Shown here piece by piece: positions 58,140-64,000 of a stretch of DNA of 64,000 bases (position 1 is its first letter; each line of letters begins with the position of its first letter). The DNA comes from Streptomyces smyrnaeus (GTDB lineage Bacteria; Actinomycetota; Actinomycetes; Streptomycetales; Streptomycetaceae): NCBI RefSeq assembly GCF_017676345.1, contig NZ_JAFFZM010000016.1, positions 124,001 to 188,000 of the forward strand. Direction: 5' to 3'. The position numbers and the translations under genes are program-made. The notes under the pieces were generated by a model that saw only the letters and a program-made list of their open reading frames with translations, had not been told where the DNA came from and searched no databases.

Positions 58140-58958
58140 TCAGACCCGCATGGGCTGGGGGGACTCGCGCCGCTGCGGGTCCGGCCCCTCGTGGCTGCGC
58201 ACCGCGCCGTAGTGGGCGTCCCGCTCGACGGGCCGGAAACCGGCGTCGCGGATCGCCGCCAGCAATTCCTCGCGGGTGAGCGCACCGGCAACCTGCTCCG
58301 CCGCGCTCCCGTCGTCCACGTCATCGCCCACGACGCGGCCGGTCAGCTCGTCCGCACCGTGCTGGAGCGCGAGCTGCGCGGTCTGCTCGGTGTGCAGCGC
58401 CCAGTCGGCCGCCAGGTGCGGCACGTTGTCCAGCAGCAGCCGGGCGACGGCGAACGCCTTGAGCACCTCGGCCCCGGTCGCGCCGTGCGGCCCGTCCTGC
58501 AGCAGCGGTACGGCGACGTGGAACCCGCCCGCCGCGTCCTGCAGTTCGCGCAGCCGCAGCAGCTGCTCGACGAGGGCCACCGGGTCTACGGGGGCGCCCG
58601 CGCCGCCGTAGCGCAGGGCGTACGCCGTCAGCGCGAGCCCCTCGGGCAGCGCCGCCCGCAGCACGCGCACCCCCTCCGCGAGGGCGCTGCCGTCCACCTC
58701 CGTGCCGACGTCCAGCCGCAGCTCGGTGACGCCGTCGGCCGCCCACCGGGGGGCGAGCGCCACCGCCTCTTGCAAGTCCGTCACATCCTGCGGGCAGCGG
58801 GCGGCGAAGTGGGCGACGTCGCCGCTGCGCCGGCCGCGCACCTCGTGTGCGAGGCCGCCGAGCCAGGCCAGGTCGTCGCAGTCGTACAGGGCGATACCGT
58901 CCTCGCGGCTCAGCCGCTCGCCGGAGCGGACCTTCCGCTCGATGTCCGCCGCGTCCAT
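58140..58958 (-). CDS. MqnE-like protein lacking the radical-SAM core
   Basis: 272 residues. Both ends match aminofutalosine synthase MqnE almost word for word: GERLSREDGIALYDCDDLAW, LGGLAHEVRGR and GDVAHF at the start; LRLRELQDAAGGFHVAVPL, AVARLLLDNVPHL, TAQLALQHGADEL and AGFRPVERDAHY with EGPDPQRRESPQPMRV at the end. Full MqnE has about 385 residues and a CxxxCxxC 4Fe-4S motif after a NVNRHLN-type segment; here that segment is replaced by ARCPQDVTDLQEAVALAPRW and no CxxxCxxC remains. The frame is intact. It sits beside AsnC, UbiX and MqnP, where S. coelicolor has mqnE. A dead or repurposed paralog; ATG 58958. Confidence 0.8.
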   Translation of the reverse strand: MDAADIERKVRSGERLSREDGIALYDCDDLAWLGGLAHEVRGRRSGDVAHFAARCPQDVTDLQEAVALAPRWAADGVTELRLDVGTEVDGSALAEGVRVLRAALPEGLALTAYALRYGGAGAPVDPVALVEQLLRLRELQDAAGGFHVAVPLLQDGPHGATGAEVLKAFAVARLLLDNVPHLAADWALHTEQTAQLALQHGADELTGRVVGDDVDDGSAAEQVAGALTREELLAAIRDAGFRPVERDAHYGAVRSHEGPDPQRRESPQPMRV

Positions 58959-59052
58959 TCCTCGCGCCACCTGCCTGCCTCGGTCCGTCATCCGTCGTGC
59001 CGTCGTCCGTCCTGATCCCCGCGCCCGACACTACGCCAGGCCCCGCCCGCGG

Positions 59053-59505
59053 CTATTCCTCGGGCAGCTCCCCGACCCTGTTCTCCCACTTGGTCGACAG
59101 CACGATCGTCGTCCGCGTCCGCGAGACGCCCTTGGTGCCCGACAGCCGGCGGATGGTGCGCTCCAGATCGTCCACGTCACCGGCGCGCACCTTGAGCATG
59201 TACGAGTCGTCACCGGCGATGAACCAGCAGTCCTCGACCTCCTGCAGGTCACGCAGCCGGGTGGCCACCTCCTCGTGGTCGGTGGCGTCGGAGAGCTGGA
59301 TGCCGATCAGCGCCGTCACCCCCAGGCCGAGGGAGGGCGCGTCGACGGTCGCGCGGTAGCCGGTGATCACCCCGGCGGCCTCCAGCCGGTTGATCCGGTC
59401 GGTGACGCTGGGGCCCGACAGGCCCACCAGCCGCCCCAGTTCGGCGTAGGACGCTCTGCCGTTCTCCCGCAGCGCCTGGATGAGCTGCCTGTCCACCGCG
59501 TCCAT
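59053..59505 (-). CDS. Lrp/AsnC-family regulator
   Basis: 150 residues. N-terminal HTH MDAVDRQLIQALRENGRASY, AELGRLVGLSGPSVTDRINR and C-terminal RAM domain with YRATVDAPSLGLGVTALIGI and WFIAGDDSYMLKVRAGDVDD. Forms octamers and senses small molecules. In Streptomyces it lies between ubiX and mqnE, so it may regulate menaquinone genes, but this is context only. ATG 59505. Confidence 0.92.
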   Translation of the reverse strand: MDAVDRQLIQALRENGRASYAELGRLVGLSGPSVTDRINRLEAAGVITGYRATVDAPSLGLGVTALIGIQLSDATDHEEVATRLRDLQEVEDCWFIAGDDSYMLKVRAGDVDDLERTIRRLSGTKGVSRTRTTIVLSTKWENRVGELPEE

Positions 59506-59547
59506 GGATGCCGCTGCCTCCTGTACATAGAAGTCCGGGGAACGAAT

Positions 59548-60255
59548 CTAAGGCATCGGCCCGGTACCGCCCCGCCCCGTACCTCCCGCTCCCCGACTGC
59601 TGTCGCGCCCGAGCTCCCCCTCCCACCGCCGGTACAGCTCGTGCGGCACCCCGGCCGCGTCCAGCACCCGACCGGCCACGAAGTCGACCAGGTCCTGGAT
59701 GTGCCGGGCACCCGCGTAGAAGGCGGGCGAGGCGGGGAGCACGACGGCACCGGCCTCGTCCAGCGTCACCAGGTGCCGCAGCGTCTGGCCGTTGAGCGGG
59801 GTCTCGCGTACCGCGACGACGAGCGGGCGGCGCTCCTTGAGCGTCACACCGGCCGCGCGCTGCAGCAGGTCCTTCGACAGCCCCAGCGCCACCCCGGCCA
59901 CGCACGCCGTACTCGCCGGAACCACCAGCATGCCCTTGACCGGGTACGAGCCGGACGACGGTCCCGCCGCCAGATCGCCAGGCGACCAGTGCCGCACCCG
60001 GGCCGGGTCCGCATCGAACGCGTCCGGGCTGCCGTCCGCGCCGCGGGCCAGCCAGCGGCGCAGGTCCTCCTCCGCGTGGGCGTCGCGGAAGGGATGACCG
60101 GTCTCGTCCAGGATCGTCAGCCGGGACGCCCGGCTCACGATGAGGTCCACATCCTCGCCCGCGTCCAGCAGCCCACGGAGGACCGCTGCCGCATAGGGCG
60201 TACCCGACGCCCCGGAAACCCCCACGACCCAGGGGACCCGTCCCATGTCACTCAC
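59548..60255 (-). CDS. ubiX: Flavin prenyltransferase UbiX
   Basis: 235 residues, flavoprotein fold. WVVGVSGASGTPYAAAVLRGLL at the N-terminus binds FMN phosphate; LSKDLLQRAAGVTLKERRPLVVAVRETPL and VLPASPAFYAGARHIQDLVDFVAGRVLD are family blocks. It prenylates FMN for the UbiD-type decarboxylase of the futalosine menaquinone route, whose gene appears to begin past the right edge. GTG 60255 or ATG 60246 is the start; the first has AGGGTCGGCGGT upstream. Confidence 0.93.
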   Translation of the reverse strand: MSDMGRVPWVVGVSGASGTPYAAAVLRGLLDAGEDVDLIVSRASRLTILDETGHPFRDAHAEEDLRRWLARGADGSPDAFDADPARVRHWSPGDLAAGPSSGSYPVKGMLVVPASTACVAGVALGLSKDLLQRAAGVTLKERRPLVVAVRETPLNGQTLRHLVTLDEAGAVVLPASPAFYAGARHIQDLVDFVAGRVLDAAGVPHELYRRWEGELGRDSSRGAGGTGRGGTGPMP

Positions 60256-60421
60256 ACCGCCGACCCTACGTCCCGGCCGCGCACCGCCGCCGCACGCACC
60301 CTCGCGCCGCTCGCCGGGACCGGCCACGTCCCTGGCCGTGCGCGCTGCCGCCCGGCCGGTTCGTCCGCGCACCGGAACGATGCGTACGTCCGTGCGCGCG
60401 AGGACGCGTACGCTCTGAGGC

Positions 60422-61594
60422 ATGCGTGTCTCCCGCCCCAGCCACACCGCCGCGGCAGCAACGTGCGTGACCGTACTGGCCGTCGCCGTCACCGGCTGCT
60501 CACTCGCCGAGAAGGTGACCACGGGACTCAAGGTCAAGCACGCCTTCGAGAAGCTGGGCGAGCAGCCTGCGGCCTCCGTGCTGGTCTCCGTGGACGGCAA
60601 CAGGGCCGAGGCCGAGAAGTTCCTGCGTGCCGCGGGTGCCGAGGACGACTCCTCGACCCGCCAGGCGGCCCGGCTGCTGACCCGGGGCGAACTCACCTTC
60701 GCCGTCGGCTCTGACCGGGAGGAGACCCCCCTCAAGGAGCTCAGCCGCTCCGAACGCCTCCGGTTCGCGACGGCCCTCAACTTCGGCGGCAGGGACGTGC
60801 TGGCGGCCAAGTCGGTGGAGGAGAAGCTCTACGTCCGGATGAACCTGCGCTCCCTCGTCGCGCAGACGGGCGGCTCGGCGGCGGACCGACAGCGCGCCCG
60901 CACCATCGTCGCCCTCGCCAAGGACCTGCCCACCTCGCTCGGTTCGGCCAAGGACGCGCTCAAGGGCAAGTGGGTGGAGATCGACCCGGAGGCGTTCGAC
61001 GACTTCGCACGGGCCGCGCAGCAGATCGCCGCCGAGGAGAAGAGGGGCGCGAAGAAGGGCGAGTTCGGCCGGCACGACCGCGGAGCCGCGGGCCCGGGCG
61101 GCTCCGAGCAGAGCGACGAGACCAGCAAGCGCCTGAGCCGGGCGACGGCGGCCGGCCGCGCGCTCAACGGGGAGTCCGAGCGGGAGTTCCTGGAGGGCCT
61201 GGAGAAGACCCTGGGCGAGCACGCCCGGTTCCGCAAGGCGGGCGAGTACGGCGGCGCCGAGCATGTGACGGTCTCCATGCCGGCACGCAGGGCCGCCCCC
61301 GACCTGTCGCGGGCGCTGGAGGCCCTGGGCGCCCGGCTGGACCCCGCGACGGTGCCCGACAAAACCGTCAGCGCCGACCTCCAGATCCGGCGCGGCCAGC
61401 TGACGGGCCTCACCGTCGACCTGGGGCAGTTCCTCAGCGGCAAGCGGGCCGAGAAGGTGGACCTCCCGCTGCGGATGGTCTTCGGCAGCGGCGACGCCGT
61501 CACCGTGCGGGCGCCCGACGGCGCACGGGAGCTGAAGCCGCAGGACCTGATGGCCGCCGTGATGTACGGCGCCCTGGGCACGGGCGGCATCTGA
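60422..61594 (+). CDS. Secreted lipoprotein
   Basis: 390 residues. Lipoprotein signal SHTAAAATCVTVLAVAVTGC with lipobox VTGC; after the anchor Cys the chain is hydrophilic with long alternating segments (AEKFLRAAGAEDDSSTRQAA, VEEKLYVRMNLRSLVAQTGG) and a C-terminal domain TVSADLQIRRGQLTGLTVDL. Looks like a LppX/LprG-type lipid-binding or LolA-like barrel, but this is a guess. The ATG directly follows a TACGCT box by seven bases, so a leaderless start is possible. Divergent from ubiX. Confidence 0.75.
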   Translation: MRVSRPSHTAAAATCVTVLAVAVTGCSLAEKVTTGLKVKHAFEKLGEQPAASVLVSVDGNRAEAEKFLRAAGAEDDSSTRQAARLLTRGELTFAVGSDREETPLKELSRSERLRFATALNFGGRDVLAAKSVEEKLYVRMNLRSLVAQTGGSAADRQRARTIVALAKDLPTSLGSAKDALKGKWVEIDPEAFDDFARAAQQIAAEEKRGAKKGEFGRHDRGAAGPGGSEQSDETSKRLSRATAAGRALNGESEREFLEGLEKTLGEHARFRKAGEYGGAEHVTVSMPARRAAPDLSRALEALGARLDPATVPDKTVSADLQIRRGQLTGLTVDLGQFLSGKRAEKVDLPLRMVFGSGDAVTVRAPDGARELKPQDLMAAVMYGALGTGGI

Positions 61595-61676
61595 GGCATC
61601 CTGGAGACCAGGACGGTTCGCCGGCTGCCGGTTCTCCGGGGCGGCGGTTGTGGTTTTCCGGGGTGACGGGAACCGT

Positions 61677-61693
61677 CGGCGCACCGTGCGCCG
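61677..61693. promoter_or_regulatory. Palindrome before the rhomboid gene
   Basis: CGGCGCAC-C-GTGCGCCG, 8-bp arms around one base, 57 bases before the ATG. Confidence 0.35.
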
Positions 61694-61749
61694 TTGTAGA
61701 GCGTGACGAGGCATGTCCTGCCAGGGACGCTCTCGCGAGGGAGGCGAGC

Positions 61750-62364
61750 ATGGCGAAGGGCTCAGGGGGCACCGGCAGCACGGGCGGCGCCAAGGCGTTG
61801 GCGGCCGGGAAGCTGATCGTCGGCTGGGTGGCGCTGCTGTGGGTGCTGGAGGCCGTGGACCAGGCGTCGGGCAACGCGCTGGACTCCTTCGGCATACAGC
61901 CCCGCCGCGTCGGTGAGCTGGTGGATGTGATCCCCAGCGCCTTCATGCACTTCGGCTTCGAACATCTGATAGCCAATACGCTGCCGCTGCTGGTCCTCGG
62001 CTTTCTGGCGGCACTGCGCGGGGTGGGGCGCTTCCTCGTCGTCGCCGCGATCATCGTCGTGGTCAGCGGACTCGGTGTCTGGCTGATCGCCCCGGAGCAC
62101 AGCAACACCGCCGGTGCCTCCGGCCTGATCTTCGGCCTCTTCGGCTATCTGCTGGCCCGCGGTTTCGTCGACCGCCGTATCACCGACGTCGCCCTCGGCA
62201 CGGTCGTCGCCGTCTTCTACGGCTCCATCCTGTGGGGCGTCCTGCCCACCGACTCCGGCATCTCCTGGCAGGGCCACCTCTTCGGGCTGATCGGCGGCCT
62301 CCTCGCCGCCCGCCTCACCGCCGAACCCCGCCGCCTGGACGCGGGCAAACCAGCCTGGCACTGA
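61750..62364 (+). CDS. Rhomboid-family intramembrane serine protease
   Basis: 204 residues, about six helices. Catalytic Ser in NTAGASGLIFGLFGYLLARG and catalytic His in SWQGHLFGLIGGLLAARL; the HFGFEHLIANTLPLLVLGF segment carries the conserved His/Asn. It cuts membrane proteins within the bilayer; substrate unknown. GGGAGGCGAGC precedes ATG 61750. Follows the lipoprotein gene on the same strand after 155 bases. Confidence 0.92.
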   Translation: MAKGSGGTGSTGGAKALAAGKLIVGWVALLWVLEAVDQASGNALDSFGIQPRRVGELVDVIPSAFMHFGFEHLIANTLPLLVLGFLAALRGVGRFLVVAAIIVVVSGLGVWLIAPEHSNTAGASGLIFGLFGYLLARGFVDRRITDVALGTVVAVFYGSILWGVLPTDSGISWQGHLFGLIGGLLAARLTAEPRRLDAGKPAWH

Positions 62365-62385
62365 CGCGGCTCCCGGCGCCGGGGG

Positions 62386-62964
62386 TCACATGTCCCGGCG
62401 CTGGATGCGGGTCTCCCGGTCGATGGGCAGCTCGTCCGTCTCGATCTTCGCCCTGCCGATCTCCAGGGCGACCTCGACCGGCTTGCCGTACGGGACGACG
62501 TCCCGGCCCCGGTAACCGTCCGGCCCCGGGTGCCACAGCATCGTGCACTCGGCCTGGTACGGATCGAAGATCAGATAGTGCGCGATCCCGCGCTGGGCGT
62601 ACAGCCGGTCCTTGACGACGTAGTCGTGGCGCACGCTGCTCGGCGAGACGACCTCGACAGCCAATTCGATCAGGTCGGGCGAGTAGGCGCTGAGGTTGCG
62701 GTCGGCCTCGACCCGCGGGACGAGGGCGAGGTCCGGGCAGAGCTCATCGTCGTCCCCGAAGACGAAGGTGACGTCCGAGACCGGCCGCCACTCGCCTCCG
62801 AGCTGCCTCAGCGCTGCCTGGATCTGGAAGATCGTCTCGCCGTGAAACGGCCTGACCGGACTCATCATGATGTTGCCCCCCACGATTTCCGTCCGGTAGC
62901 CCGGGAACCGGTCTTCCAGACGGCTGAGCTGCGAGTGCAGGCGGTCGGTCTCCGAGCTCATCAC
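62386..62964 (-). CDS. Uma2-family (DUF820) PD-(D/E)XK protein
   Basis: 192 residues. Uma2 fold related to restriction endonucleases: TFVFGDDDELCPDLALVPR (active-site Asp), LIELAVEVVSPSSVRHDYVV (Glu-x-x-Ser-Pro-Ser) and KDRLYAQRGIAHYLIFDP. Streptomyces chromosomes carry many copies; natural role unknown, possibly a nuclease domesticated from mobile elements. GTG 62964 has GGGAGA at good spacing; ATG 62961 is in frame next to it. Confidence 0.9.
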   Translation of the reverse strand: MMSSETDRLHSQLSRLEDRFPGYRTEIVGGNIMMSPVRPFHGETIFQIQAALRQLGGEWRPVSDVTFVFGDDDELCPDLALVPRVEADRNLSAYSPDLIELAVEVVSPSSVRHDYVVKDRLYAQRGIAHYLIFDPYQAECTMLWHPGPDGYRGRDVVPYGKPVEVALEIGRAKIETDELPIDRETRIQRRDM

Positions 62965-63009
62965 GGCGCTCTCCCTTCCCTGCTCCCGATGGTAGAGGGG
63001 GCAGGCTAC

Positions 63010-63930
63010 TCAGACGCTGAATCCGCGCACCGCCAGATCGAGCAGGGCACACCCGAACAGGGCAATCCCGATGAAGCTGTTGACCTGGAAGAAGGCGCGG
63101 TTGAGGCGGGAGAGGTCGTGGGGGCGGACGATGGTGTGCTCGTAGACGAAGGCGACCGCGACGATCAGCAGGCCGAGCCAGTAGAAGACGCCCGCGTCGG
63201 TGACCAGGCCGAAGGCGAGCAGCAGGCCCGTGGTGACCAGATGGGCGGCGCGGGTGGCGTGGATGGCCGCCGCGGTGCCGAAGCGGGCGGGCACCGACTT
63301 GACCCCGTTGGCGCGGTCGGCCGTCACGTCCTGGCAGGCGTAGATCAGGTCGAAGCCGCCGATCCAGATGCCCACGGCCAGCCCGAGGAGCACGGCGTGC
63401 CACGACCAGGCGCCGGTGACGGCGATCCAGGCGCCGGTGGGCCCGATGGCCTGGGCCAGCCCCAGGATGGCGTGCGGGTAGTTGGTGAACCGCTTCCCGT
63501 ACGGGTAGACGACCATCGGGAGGACGGCGAGCGGCGCCAGGGCGAGGCACAGCGGATTGAGCAGGGCCGCGGCGCCCACAAAGACCACGAGGGCGACGAC
63601 GGCACCCGTCCAGGCCGTGCGGACGGACACCGCGCCGGTGACCAGCTCGCGCCCGGCGGTGCGCGGGTTACGGGCGTCGATCTCGCGGTCGATGATCCGG
63701 TTGGCGGCCATCGCGAACGTCCGCATGCCCACCATGGCGACGGTCACCAGGAACAGCTGCCACCAGTGCACGCTGCGGCTGTCGCGGTACATCGCGGTGA
63801 GTGCGGCGATGTAGGCGAACGGCAGCGCGAAGACCGAGTGCTCGATGACCACCAGGCGGAGGAAGGCCCGCACCCGGCCGATGTCCGCGCCCGGACCGGG
63901 CCCGAGCACTCCCTCAGCTGTGCTGCTCAC
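63010..63930 (-). CDS. mqnP: Menaquinone-route prenyltransferase MqnP
   Basis: 306 residues, UbiA superfamily with about nine helices. First Asp-rich motif FAMAANRIIDREIDARNPRT and second motif YACQDVTADRANGVKSVPARFG bind the polyprenyl diphosphate through magnesium. It attaches the polyprenyl tail to the futalosine-route aromatic acid before decarboxylation and methylation. ATG 63930. In the minus direction it follows the gene at the right edge after 49 bases. Confidence 0.93.
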   Translation of the reverse strand: MSSTAEGVLGPGPGADIGRVRAFLRLVVIEHSVFALPFAYIAALTAMYRDSRSVHWWQLFLVTVAMVGMRTFAMAANRIIDREIDARNPRTAGRELVTGAVSVRTAWTGAVVALVVFVGAAALLNPLCLALAPLAVLPMVVYPYGKRFTNYPHAILGLAQAIGPTGAWIAVTGAWSWHAVLLGLAVGIWIGGFDLIYACQDVTADRANGVKSVPARFGTAAAIHATRAAHLVTTGLLLAFGLVTDAGVFYWLGLLIVAVAFVYEHTIVRPHDLSRLNRAFFQVNSFIGIALFGCALLDLAVRGFSV

Positions 63931-63979
63931 GCGTCTCTCCGTTCGCCTCTTTCGACCTCCGGCCGGGGGTACCCGCGGT

Positions 63980-64000
63980 TCACAGGCCGTACTCCTTCCA
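63980..64000 (-). CDS. C-terminal end of a gene cut by the right window edge
   Basis: The minus strand reads Trp-Lys-Glu-Tyr-Gly-Leu-stop. By position upstream of mqnP this should be the UbiD-type menaquinone decarboxylase, whose relatives often end in a similar Tyr-Gly-Leu tail. Only seven codons are visible, so the name rests on synteny. Confidence 0.45.
   Translation of the reverse strand, partial: WKEYGL

Overview
The window reads as core chromosome of a Streptomyces-like actinomycete. The evidence is GC-rich third codon positions, many GTG starts, GTGA/ATGA stop-start overlaps, a 14-gene NADH dehydrogenase operon followed by an NlpC/P60 secreted protein, menaquinone genes of the futalosine route (mqnA, mqnC, mqnP, menG, ubiX), and typical Streptomyces families (DUF4229, DUF3224, polyproline membrane proteins, HAF-repeat protein). 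I see no rRNA, tRNA, CRISPR array, transposase or phage gene.

Layout. 1-5.2 kb: the 3' part of fumarylacetoacetase, RecQ helicase, two tandem paralogous lipoproteins and a cupin. 5.4-21.7 kb: nuoA to nuoN, all on the minus strand, almost every junction overlapping or within a few bases, ending at a 13-bp-stem hairpin. 21.7-22.5 kb: a long regulatory gap with Rex/Crp-like palindromes, then the secreted NlpC/P60 hydrolase. 23.4-29 kb: HAF-repeat secreted protein, a geranylgeranyl-reductase family enzyme (probable menaquinone side-chain reductase) and a large zinc-ribbon membrane protein. 29-31.5 kb: an ECF41 (SigJ-type) sigma factor and an NDH-2-like flavoprotein with a matching ECF41-type promoter. 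31.6-34.6 kb: menG, mqnC, mqnA, then a cold-shock protein with a clear promoter and terminator.

35-43.2 kb is an accessory catabolic unit: RpiB-type isomerase, DhaK-DhaL kinase, FGGY kinase, 2-hydroxyacid dehydrogenase and HAD phosphatase (one operon), a divergent DeoR repressor and a polyol-permease MFS transporter. The content suggests tetritol or pentitol use. 43.4-44.9 kb: DUF3224 protein and a divergent YafY/WYL regulator flanking a perfect 13+13 bp operator. 45-48.4 kb: an unusual XRE-TetR fusion regulator controlling a beta-keto acid cleavage enzyme, L-carnitine-type dehydrogenase and hotdog thioesterase, i.e. a probable carnitine-to-betaine route, followed by a TauD-type dioxygenase. 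49.6-54.8 kb: quinone oxidoreductase, proline-rich membrane protein, acyl-CoA ligase, a decayed MaoC dehydratase and a TetR regulator.

55-56.7 kb: a DAACS-family symporter preceded by a cysteine-containing leader peptide and hairpin, which points to cysteine-dependent attenuation and cystine uptake. 56.8-64 kb: DUF4229 protein, UdgX, an MqnE-like protein that has lost its radical-SAM cysteines, Lrp/AsnC regulator, UbiX, lipoprotein, rhomboid protease, Uma2 protein, MqnP and the last codons of a gene that by position should be the UbiD-type decarboxylase.

The common thread is respiration: complex I, an alternative NAD(P)H flavoprotein, and genes that make, prenylate, decarboxylate, methylate and saturate menaquinone lie within one 60-kb segment. 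The most unusual items are the radical-SAM-less MqnE relative, the leader peptide on the DAACS transporter, the ECF41/NDH-2 unit and the polyol cluster.
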